Positions 1-5,743 of a DNA stretch of 20,162 nt are shown piece after piece. Origin of the DNA: DATBFX01 sp036558305 (GTDB lineage: Bacteria > Chloroflexota > Chloroflexia > Thermomicrobiales > UBA6265); assembly GCA_036558305.1 (NCBI GenBank), contig DATBFX010000081.1:1-20162 (forward strand), in the 5' to 3' direction. The notes beneath the pieces were generated by a model. It did not search any database, was not told the origin of the DNA, and worked only from the letters and a program-made list of their open reading frames with translations. The stretch's first letter is position 1, and each line of letters begins with the position of its first letter. Both the position numbers and the translations under genes were made by a program.

Positions 1-150
1 GGGCCACTGCTCACCGAGACTGGTCTGCACCACCCCCATGCGGTGCATGTAAACCTGCTGTTTCCATTCCTCCGACCACGTGAGGGTGCAGTCCCCCCAC
101 CATGCCGACTCGAACGCGGCGTGCCGCGGGTCGTCGGCGGGAAACGTCAC
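1..150 (-). CDS. Partial CDS (N-terminal 50 residues), possible phage class I methyltransferase
   Basis: This gene starts with GTG at 150 and runs off the left edge, leaving 50 in-frame codons with no stop. The start is fixed by a GTGA overlap with the stop of the upstream gene, which points to translational coupling. The visible part contains FESAWWGDCTLTWSEEWKQ followed by VYMHRMGVV. A WWG-(D/N)-C ... EE-x-KQ ... RMG stretch is, from memory, the N-terminus of a SAM-dependent methyltransferase-like protein common in actinobacteriophages. The SAM-binding glycine motif would lie outside the window, so the enzymatic call is inference. It is the last visible member of the head/tail operon. Confidence 0.6.
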   Translation of the reverse strand, partial: MTFPADDPRHAAFESAWWGDCTLTWSEEWKQQVYMHRMGVVQTSLGEQWP

Positions 151-416
151 GGGGCGTCGCCAGCCACCCAGGCGGTGCCGTTCCAGTGGGCGTGCGATGC
201 GTCACCGAGCACCATGTGCTGCCCGGTTGTCCACGCCGTCGCCGGGACCGCGGTGACACCGGACATCGCGGCCAGATCAGCGGGCGCGGTCGCACCGACC
301 GGCGTCCACGTGCCCGGCGCGCCCGCCACTGCACCGGTCGCCGTCGGCGGCGGACCTGTCGGCCCTGACGCGCCACCGTCGCGAAAGTCCTTGCCCCATC
401 CTCCGGGGTTGCTCAT
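147..416 (-). CDS. Small 89-residue protein made largely of a WTPVG...AYWDG-type repeat module
   Basis: ATG at 416 is preceded by a strong Shine-Dalgarno (GGAGG about 7 bases upstream). Residues 1-25 are a Gly/Pro/Thr-rich leader. Residues 25-89 form one copy of a module that also occurs twice at the C-terminus of the structural protein encoded just upstream. Shared landmarks are GTWTPVGA, a loop of about 20 residues, PATAW-TTGQ, a VLGD-like strand, HWNGTAW and the terminal VAGDAP. The end overlaps the next start by 4 bp. Position and similarity suggest a virion-surface or tail-associated accessory protein, but no function can be read from the sequence. Similar modules are frequent in actinophage structural proteins, as far as I recall. 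Confidence 0.8.
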   Translation of the reverse strand: MSNPGGWGKDFRDGGASGPTGPPPTATGAVAGAPGTWTPVGATAPADLAAMSGVTAVPATAWTTGQHMVLGDASHAHWNGTAWVAGDAP

Positions 417-940
417 CGAGATTCCTCCGTTTCACACACGGACCAAGAGTGGTGAGGGGTCCATAAGTTCCCTCACCACTCTCAATCCGCTCCCCAGAAC
501 TACGGGTGACGACCAGCGACCCAGGCGGACGTACCGTCGTCCCAGTACGCCTCGCCAGCAGCCCCGGCGGTACCGGTCTGCATGTACGACCCGGCCTGCC
601 ATGCCGTAGCCGGAGAGGCGACAACCGTGACGGGGTTCCCGGCTTGCAGGTTCGCCACGCTCGCGGGCGGGGTCGAACCCGTCGGGGTCCACGTGCCTGC
701 GGCACCGGCCACTTCGGTCGCGCCGGTTGCCGGACCGGCCGGGGCTGTCCCGACCTGCCACTGGCTCCCATCCCAGTACGCCGTGGTGGTATCGCCCAGC
801 ACGACGTTCTGACCGTTGGCCCACGGGGCTGGCGGTTCGGCCTCGATGGTCGAGTTCGTCAGATCCGTGAACGTCTCGGGGGCTACCGCCCCAACCGGCG
901 TCCAGAAGCCCGGAGTACCAGCCGTTGCGCCAGTTGCCAG
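150..940 (-). repeat. Three copies of a ~60-75-residue protein module across two adjacent genes
   Basis: Copies lie at about 940-743 and 733-503 (residues 255-320 and 324-400 of the larger protein) and 344-150 (residues 25-89 of the small protein). Each begins G-x-W-T-P-(V/T)-G, continues through an A/P-rich loop to (P)ATAW or APW followed by GQ or GS, then a short strand, a YW-D-G or HW-N-G turn, and ends (V/Q)-(A/V)-G. The pattern suggests a small all-beta surface domain spread by tandem duplication. Function is unknown. Confidence 0.75.
446..482 (-). terminator. Perfect 13-bp hairpin between two structural genes (terminator or attenuator)
   Basis: AGAGTGGTGAGGG at 446-458 pairs perfectly with CCCTCACCACTCT at 470-482 around an 11-base loop. 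It lies in the 83-bp spacer after the stop of the 400-residue protein and before the Shine-Dalgarno of the 89-residue gene. The minus-strand side lacks a long U-run (only TTGG follows). It may therefore be a partial terminator, an attenuator setting expression ratios, an RNA-stability stem or a processing site rather than a full intrinsic terminator. Confidence 0.65.
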
Positions 941-1702
941 ATCGGCACCGCACCCCAGCGAGTTGTCCGGGGTGTACGTCCACGCCCCGGTCCAGCCAAG
1001 GGTCGGCTTGGACTGCGACCGGACGTAGCTGAACGGGTTGGACAGCGCCGCCCGGTAGGTGACGAAGTCTTCGTTCGCTCCCATCGCCGGGTTGAGTCCG
1101 TTGGCGGTGAGGCCGTCGTTGCCGACCCCGGTGCCGGTGAACTCGTTGGCGAGCGCCCCGTTGGTGAACTCGCGGTCACCTTCGTAGCGCACCCGGACGT
1201 ACGGGAACACCCAGTGGTAGTACGGGGTGCAGGCGGCGGGCTTGCCGCGGACGATGGCCTTCGACCAGATCTCGATGGCTACCGGGTTCCCGACCGTGGC
1301 CCCGACCGACGGACTCGTATACCCGATCACGGTGCCAGCGGACTGGCAGATCGGGTTGTCCGGGCCGGGCGGCGCAGTGGGGTCAGTCAGGATGTCGGTG
1401 GCCGCGCAGATGATCTTGCCTCCGGCGATCAGCGCCGACGCTTCCGGGTCCGGTGAGCACAACGACAGGTTGAAGGTGATGCCCTTCATCGAGTCGTCGG
1501 CCTTGAACTGGATGCAGATCGAGCCGTCCGCCGCCTTCTCGGTGATCTCGTCGCCGTCCTCGAACTCCGTGCCGAACGACGCCGAGATGAACCCGTTCGT
1601 CGTCAGGATCGGCTTGTTCGTGTCGATGCTCCCGTCAACGTTCAACGGGGTGATGCGGATCGCGTCACCCTGGATGCTTGCCGCTCCGTCTCTCGCTGCC
1701 AT
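500..1702 (-). CDS. Phage structural protein (probable major tail or head-tail protein) with two C-terminal repeat modules
   Basis: ATG at 1702 has a strong Shine-Dalgarno (GGAGG in AGGAGGTGTGAG) directly upstream; the product is 400 residues. Residues 1-235 form the core. It opens MAARDGAASIQGDAIRI and contains EFEDGDEITEKAADG (46-60), LCSPDPEASALIAGG (81-95) and VAIEIWSKAIVRGKPA with YYHWVFPYVRVR (about 141-172). This pattern matches structural proteins found soon after the capsid gene in actinophages, often annotated as tail proteins. Residues 255-400 are two copies of the module also forming the next small protein. It directly follows the major capsid gene, separated by a hairpin. A tail-tube role is likely but decoration or head-tail joining is also possible. 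Confidence 0.75.
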   Translation of the reverse strand: MAARDGAASIQGDAIRITPLNVDGSIDTNKPILTTNGFISASFGTEFEDGDEITEKAADGSICIQFKADDSMKGITFNLSLCSPDPEASALIAGGKIICAATDILTDPTAPPGPDNPICQSAGTVIGYTSPSVGATVGNPVAIEIWSKAIVRGKPAACTPYYHWVFPYVRVRYEGDREFTNGALANEFTGTGVGNDGLTANGLNPAMGANEDFVTYRAALSNPFSYVRSQSKPTLGWTGAWTYTPDNSLGCGADLATGATAGTPGFWTPVGAVAPETFTDLTNSTIEAEPPAPWANGQNVVLGDTTTAYWDGSQWQVGTAPAGPATGATEVAGAAGTWTPTGSTPPASVANLQAGNPVTVVASPATAWQAGSYMQTGTAGAAGEAYWDDGTSAWVAGRHP

Positions 1703-1730
1703 CTCACACCTCCTTCATCAGGTGTTGGTT

Positions 1731-1772
1731 CCCCGACCCGGAGAGGTCGCAATGGTGCGGTCCGGGCCGGGG
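1731..1772 (-). terminator. GC-rich 12-bp hairpin just after the major capsid gene
   Basis: CCCCGACCCGGA at 1731-1742 pairs with TCCGGGCCGGGG at 1761-1772, twelve positions with one wobble or mismatch, around an 18-base loop. It begins 13 bases beyond the capsid stop codon on the minus strand and sits upstream of the Shine-Dalgarno of the following structural gene. No U-run follows, so it may be a partial terminator or a 3'-end stabiliser of the abundant capsid transcript rather than a complete terminator. Confidence 0.5.
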
Positions 1773-1785
1773 AGGACGGTTGGGA

Positions 1786-3687
1786 TCACTCGACAATCAC
1801 GCCACCCGCAGGCACCGTCGCGATCGCGGGCGTGAACCCACCGCGGATGGTGACTGGCGTGGTGCCACGAAATGCCCAGGCCGTTCCGGCGACGGTCGGC
1901 CCCATGTAGGCGACCTGCTCGAACGTCTCGGAGAACTCGCAGAACTTGTTCTTCTGCACGTCTTCCTTGGTGCGGACCACACCAAGGTCGAGGGAGCCGC
2001 CGTCGAGCCGGGTGAACACACCAGGCAGGGTCAGCAGCCACTCGGCCGGGGTCGGGTATCCGCAGTTCGAGTCGAAGTTCGACGTAGCCGCCGTGGCGGC
2101 GGTGCCGACACCGACGGGGATGTCATCGATGTACCACACCGGGTCCACGTTGATGTCCGACAGGTAGCCGTTGATCTCAGCCCACGACGTGCTCAGCGTG
2201 TCGTCGCCGGGGATCTGGACCGACAGGTCCGCCGCCATCGCGTCGCGCAGCCACGCCGGGGCGTAGAGGCGAAGCTGAGTGGTGAGCGAGATCCGGTTGG
2301 CCCACCGGAACTGGGCGGCGGCGAGACGCACGGTGATCAGGAAGTCACGTGCGACGCCGAGCGGCGTGTCCGGCGTGCCGACGACCCCGGTCCCCCCGGA
2401 GCAGGCGTTGGTGACGCCGGGCGATCCGAAGATCGAGGCGAGCAACCACTGCTCACGGAACCGGGCCTGGGCGACCATCACGAGGTCCGTTGACGCCCTG
2501 ACGAGTTCCGGGTTGGCCCGGGTCATCAGGTTGTCGAAGCACAGGCACAGCGGCACGGCCATCAGTTCGACGGTGTGCTCTGCGCCGCACGGGATGTCCA
2601 CGCAGGGCTTCAGTTCTTCGGGCGTGCCGTCCATCGTGGAGCCTGACACGAACTGGAAGTTCGGTGGCTGCCCGGCGGCGGCGGTGTTCTTCCAGAACCC
2701 GAAGTTGCCGTCCATCACCGCGGTGAACTGGGCGAGAGTCGGCGGCTCCTGCCAGATGATGCCGCCGCGGTCCACACCGAAGCTGGACAGGCTGTCGGCT
2801 ACCGGGGTGTCGGTGGTGCCGATCCCGGGGATGTCGTACAGCGGGGTGCGCGGTGCGCACCATCCGGCCGCGGTGAGCGACTCGACGGACTGGTGTTCAG
2901 CGGCGTACCGGCGGATCTTGACCGAGTTGCCTTCCGGGTCTCCCCGGCGCAGGATCCGGTCCTCGCCGTACTCCGCTTCGAGGTCGCGGCGGAAGCTGGC
3001 GACGATGACATGCTCGCCGTCGCCGCGGACGCCGCGCATCCCATTGATCTTGCGGGTCAACGCCTCGATGACCTCGTCCATGTCGCTGAGTTGCTGACCG
3101 GCGGTCAGGCCAGGGATGTCACCCCCGGCAGTGATGGCGTAGTGGGCCGAGGATGCCACCGCCGCGGGCTTGTGCGCGTCGGGCACGTCGGCGTTCGTGA
3201 CTTCTTCGGCCACGTTCTCTACCTCCGAGGTGGTTACGGGAGCGACCGGCTCCCCTTCGGCTGACTGTGCGGAAGCCTCCGGTTCGGCATCGCCCGGCTC
3301 CCCCTCAGCGGGGGCTTCGGCGGGCTGCTCCGGCGCGTCCGGGGACTCCGGGGTGGCAGGCTCAGACTCGGCGGGTTCATCTTCCGCGGGTGCGCCTTCC
3401 GGCTCACCGTCGGGGGTTTCTTCCGTGCCGGGTTCGTCGGTCTCGGCGCTGGCGGCGACGGTCTCACCCTCCATCGGAGCGGCCTCTGGGGCCGGTTCCT
3501 CAGCGGGTGCGGCGTTCGACCGCTTCTCACGGACCTGGTCGAGCGCGTCGGCCAATGTCTGCATCGTCTCCACGTCACCGGCTGCGTCGGCGGCGTCGAA
3601 CGCGGCGACCATCTCGGTCTCCAACGATTCCAGTTCATCGGCGGACAACTCATCGAGCCGTGCCAACCGTTCCGCGAACTCGTCCAT
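1786..3687 (-). CDS. Major capsid protein with fused acidic scaffold-like N-terminal region
   Basis: I chose ATG at 3687 (MDEFAERLARL) because GAAGGAG lies 5-8 bases upstream; the frame stays open upstream but has no comparable site. The product is 633 residues. Residues 1-58 are a predicted charged helix or coiled coil (LARLDELSADELESLETE). Residues 59-165 are an unusually long Pro/Ala/Glu-rich acidic stretch. Residues 180-633 are the capsid domain, including KINGMRGVRGDGEHVIVASF (213-232), TAAGWCAPRTPLYDIPGIGTTD, a GGIIWQEPP segment and a Cys-rich stretch (CVDIPCGAEHTVELM). This arrangement matches actinophage capsid proteins of the HK97 fold as I know them. The fused N-terminus probably acts as an internal scaffold removed by the protease encoded upstream; no cleavage site can be assigned. 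Confidence 0.88.
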   Translation of the reverse strand: MDEFAERLARLDELSADELESLETEMVAAFDAADAAGDVETMQTLADALDQVREKRSNAAPAEEPAPEAAPMEGETVAASAETDEPGTEETPDGEPEGAPAEDEPAESEPATPESPDAPEQPAEAPAEGEPGDAEPEASAQSAEGEPVAPVTTSEVENVAEEVTNADVPDAHKPAAVASSAHYAITAGGDIPGLTAGQQLSDMDEVIEALTRKINGMRGVRGDGEHVIVASFRRDLEAEYGEDRILRRGDPEGNSVKIRRYAAEHQSVESLTAAGWCAPRTPLYDIPGIGTTDTPVADSLSSFGVDRGGIIWQEPPTLAQFTAVMDGNFGFWKNTAAAGQPPNFQFVSGSTMDGTPEELKPCVDIPCGAEHTVELMAVPLCLCFDNLMTRANPELVRASTDLVMVAQARFREQWLLASIFGSPGVTNACSGGTGVVGTPDTPLGVARDFLITVRLAAAQFRWANRISLTTQLRLYAPAWLRDAMAADLSVQIPGDDTLSTSWAEINGYLSDINVDPVWYIDDIPVGVGTAATAATSNFDSNCGYPTPAEWLLTLPGVFTRLDGGSLDLGVVRTKEDVQKNKFCEFSETFEQVAYMGPTVAGTAWAFRGTTPVTIRGGFTPAIATVPAGGVIVE

Positions 3688-3750
3688 GCGGACTCCTTCG
3701 TTGCAGGGTTGGATTCGGTACGTCTCGGCGTCTAGGGCAGAGGTACACCG

Positions 3751-3764
3751 CTCCTGCACAGGAG
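3751..3764. promoter_or_regulatory. Short perfect inverted repeat in the capsid leader region
   Basis: CTCCTG (3751-3756) and CAGGAG (3759-3764) are inverted around CA, within the 160-bp region between the divergent capsid gene (minus) and the small zinc-finger gene (plus). It could be an operator-like site or a small RNA stem in the capsid leader. The rest of this 160-bp region holds the plus-strand TATACT element and no clear minus-strand -35/-10 pair. Confidence 0.35.
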
Positions 3765-3833
3765 TCCTGGTCGCTCTAGGTCGGGGACCGTAGCAGGCCC
3801 GACTGGGTCACCCTGGGATTCTCGGGGTTTCCG

Positions 3834-3839
3834 TATACT
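3834..3839 (+). promoter_or_regulatory. TATACT -10 element placed for leaderless start of the 70-residue gene
   Basis: TATACT lies eight bases before the GTG at 3848, so initiation would fall at or next to the start codon, giving a leaderless transcript as is common in actinobacteria. No convincing -35 hexamer is visible 16-18 bases upstream, and no Shine-Dalgarno precedes the GTG. The element overlaps one copy of the GTATAC palindrome. Confidence 0.5.
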
Positions 3840-3847
3840 CGACTGTC

Positions 3848-4060
3848 GTGCAGCAGTGCTGTCTGTGCGGCCAGCCCGGTGTCATCACGATCAACACCGA
3901 TTCGTACTGCGAGCTTCACGACGAGATCGGCGTCGAGCGGACCGCCCGGATCACGGCCTGGAAGGGTGGCGCGCCACGTGACGTGATCGAGGAAGCCGGG
4001 TTGTGGGCGTTGGAGCAATACCTGACGAACCCGAAGGTTCGCCGGGAGTTGGGCCGCTAA
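3848..4060 (+). CDS. Small zinc-finger-like protein in opposite orientation inside the head operon
   Basis: The product is 70 residues, GTG start. Near the N-terminus it carries C-C-x-x-C (residues 4-7) and C-x-x-H (21-24), a CxxC...CxxH pattern typical of small zinc-binding phage proteins. The remainder is helical and charged (IGVERTARITAWK, then DVIEEAGLWALEQYLTNPKVRRELG). Its TAA overlaps the TAG of the convergent protease gene (CTAA at 4057-4060), and it diverges from the capsid gene. A TATACT box sits just before the start. The orientation and private promoter resemble a 'moron' cassette. DNA binding is possible but not shown. Confidence 0.75.
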   Translation: MQQCCLCGQPGVITINTDSYCELHDEIGVERTARITAWKGGAPRDVIEEAGLWALEQYLTNPKVRRELGR

Positions 4061-5367
4061 GCCTTCAACGCGGCGAGCCGGTCCATCACATCCTTGGGTG
4101 CCCGCAACGCCCGTGCCCGCTTGCGGATGTGGGCCAACGTCTTGGCCCGATCACTGGCCCGGCCGAGCGACTGGATGGCGTTGTTGAGGTCGGTGAGATC
4201 CGCGATGGGGTAGGAGCCGTCGGGCATCGCCAACCCCTTCTTCGCCGCCGTCTTGCGGGCCTTGGCGTTCCAGTCGCCGCGGGCCACGATCCCCGGCCGG
4301 TGACCGCGGACCCGTGCCCGCAGCGCCGCTTGGAGACACTCGCCGGAGGTCAAATGGAACGGCATCCCGTCCCCCCACGCCGACGCGTATACCCGATCTC
4401 GCAACGCTTGTAGCCGGTCGTCTTCGCGGCCTTCGTCCTCGTCGGGCAGGCCGACCTCGTCGTCGTCGCCCTTGCCGCCTTCCTCGTCGGGCAGATCTTC
4501 GATGGACTCCGCGACCGGCACCTGTCCCAACGCCACCATCTCGCGGGCCATCTCGACGGCTGACGTGAGCGCTTCGCGCCGTTCGAGGATCCGGCCGAGC
4601 AGAGCGGCTTCGACCATGCGCAGCCGTTCATCGAAGCTGGACATCGCCGCGGTGATCGACCCGTTGGCTTCGTGGGAAGCGAACTGGTCGATCATCGCCT
4701 CGACCACTTCGGTGGAGCCTGCGGCGACGAGCGCCATCGGTTGACCGGCAGCGACCCGTGCCCGGGGAATGGGGAAGCCCGGCACGTTCACTGAGCAGAC
4801 GGCGACCAGTTCGAGGTTGCCGTTGATCGGACGCCAGTCACCCGAGACGCCCGACGCCCGCAGCTTGCGCAGCTTCAGTTCGTCCACGTCGGGCCGCAAC
4901 GCTCCGGCGACCCAGATGCCGTGCTTGTCCTCCCCGACCGCCACATCCATCATCGCGGAGTCGGTGTTGTCGTAGTGGGCGACCGCCTCCGCGACCGACG
5001 CTTCGAGCGGGGCGTGCCCACCGACCAGCGAGATCTGGCCGACGTTGACCTCCCGGCCTTCGGCGGTGTGGATCAGCCCGGTGGCGAAGAACGCGTAGTT
5101 CGACTTCGAGTGGGGTGCCCGGATGCGGCCGTTCATGCCGATGTGATCCTGTTTCCATCCGGCGATATGCCCGTATACCCGGCCGTCGGCCTCGATCACG
5201 AGCGGCGTGACCTTGTCGAGCGTCGGCGGGTCGAACCAGTCGGCGGGCGGGTTCACCGGGAACCCCGCGGCGACCAGCACTTCGGGGAACTTCACGAGGT
5301 GCAGCGACAGTGCTTCGCCCTCGTAGACGCCGTCGGCAAGGTCAATCGGCTCGTCCAGCAACGTCAT
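4057..5367 (-). CDS. Capsid maturation (prohead) protease with scaffold-like tail
   Basis: ATG at 5367 is preceded by AAGGAG six to seven bases upstream; the product is 436 residues. Residues 50-205 match the actinophage capsid maturation protease as I know it: DGRVYGHIAGW (61-71), HIGMNGR, the AHYDNTDSAMMDVAVGEDKHGIWVAGALRP stretch (about 130-159, with candidate catalytic His), and SGDWRPINGNLELVAVCSVNVPGFPIPR (175-202). Residues 215-270 are helical, 285-318 very acidic (DDDEVGLPDEDEG), and 366-436 a basic tail (AMPDGSYPIADLTDLNNAI, then HIRKRARAL) seen at the ends of many phage head proteins. It lies directly upstream of the capsid gene and presumably processes it during head assembly. I cannot assign the full catalytic set with certainty. 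Confidence 0.85.
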   Translation of the reverse strand: MTLLDEPIDLADGVYEGEALSLHLVKFPEVLVAAGFPVNPPADWFDPPTLDKVTPLVIEADGRVYGHIAGWKQDHIGMNGRIRAPHSKSNYAFFATGLIHTAEGREVNVGQISLVGGHAPLEASVAEAVAHYDNTDSAMMDVAVGEDKHGIWVAGALRPDVDELKLRKLRASGVSGDWRPINGNLELVAVCSVNVPGFPIPRARVAAGQPMALVAAGSTEVVEAMIDQFASHEANGSITAAMSSFDERLRMVEAALLGRILERREALTSAVEMAREMVALGQVPVAESIEDLPDEEGGKGDDDEVGLPDEDEGREDDRLQALRDRVYASAWGDGMPFHLTSGECLQAALRARVRGHRPGIVARGDWNAKARKTAAKKGLAMPDGSYPIADLTDLNNAIQSLGRASDRAKTLAHIRKRARALRAPKDVMDRLAALKA

Positions 5368-5456
5368 CTCAGACTCCTTTCAGAACTCATGGGCTGCGAT
5401 CTGGGGTCTGGTAAGGCGTCTGGTCTGGGCGTCGAGAATAGTCGCGTGTACGGGAA

Positions 5457-5714
5457 TCAGTAGGGAACTGTGCCCGCCGGAGCCGACCTCGTCGGTGCTT
5501 CCTCATCGAAGCCGAGCCGAACGAAGTTGGGTTCGGGCATCCCCGGGTTCTGCTCGAACTGGATGTCCTGGTCGCCGGTATACGGCTGACGGTGATCGAC
5601 ACGGGATTCGAGGATCTCGTCGGGGATCCCCGCCGGGTAGGCGTCGCACTGCATTTCGACGGTGTCATGGAGATGGCTGCACGAGTAGCACATCGGGATC
5701 GCGAAGCTGGTCAT
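5457..5714 (-). CDS. Small 85-residue Cys-containing phage protein
   Basis: I chose ATG at 5714 (MTSFAIPMCYSCSH) because AAGGAG lies 5-6 bases upstream; a longer upstream reading would run through the neighbouring gene. A CxxC pair (residues 9 and 12) and a third Cys at 23 in QCDAYPAGIP suggest a metal- or disulphide-stabilised knuckle. It is followed by DHRQPYTGDQDIQFEQ. This CxxC ... CxAyPxGIP ... DHRxPxxGD pattern recurs in small proteins near the head genes of actinophages. Function is unknown. It sits 29 bp after the 748-residue gene and 89 bp before the protease gene; that spacer contains three GTCTGG repeats (5406-5428). Confidence 0.8.
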   Translation of the reverse strand: MTSFAIPMCYSCSHLHDTVEMQCDAYPAGIPDEILESRVDHRQPYTGDQDIQFEQNPGMPEPNFVRLGFDEEAPTRSAPAGTVPY

Positions 5715-5743
5715 GTCGTCTCCTTGGGCGGTCAGGGCCGCGA

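Noticed and set aside
3688..3759. Upstream extension of the capsid reading frame (24 more residues)
   Set aside because: The ATG at 3687 has a strong Shine-Dalgarno at proper spacing; the upstream start does not, and the extension reads like untranslated leader.
5406..5428. Three GTCTGG repeats before the protease gene
   Set aside because: The unit is short, irregularly spaced and in a small spacer; chance is a reasonable explanation.
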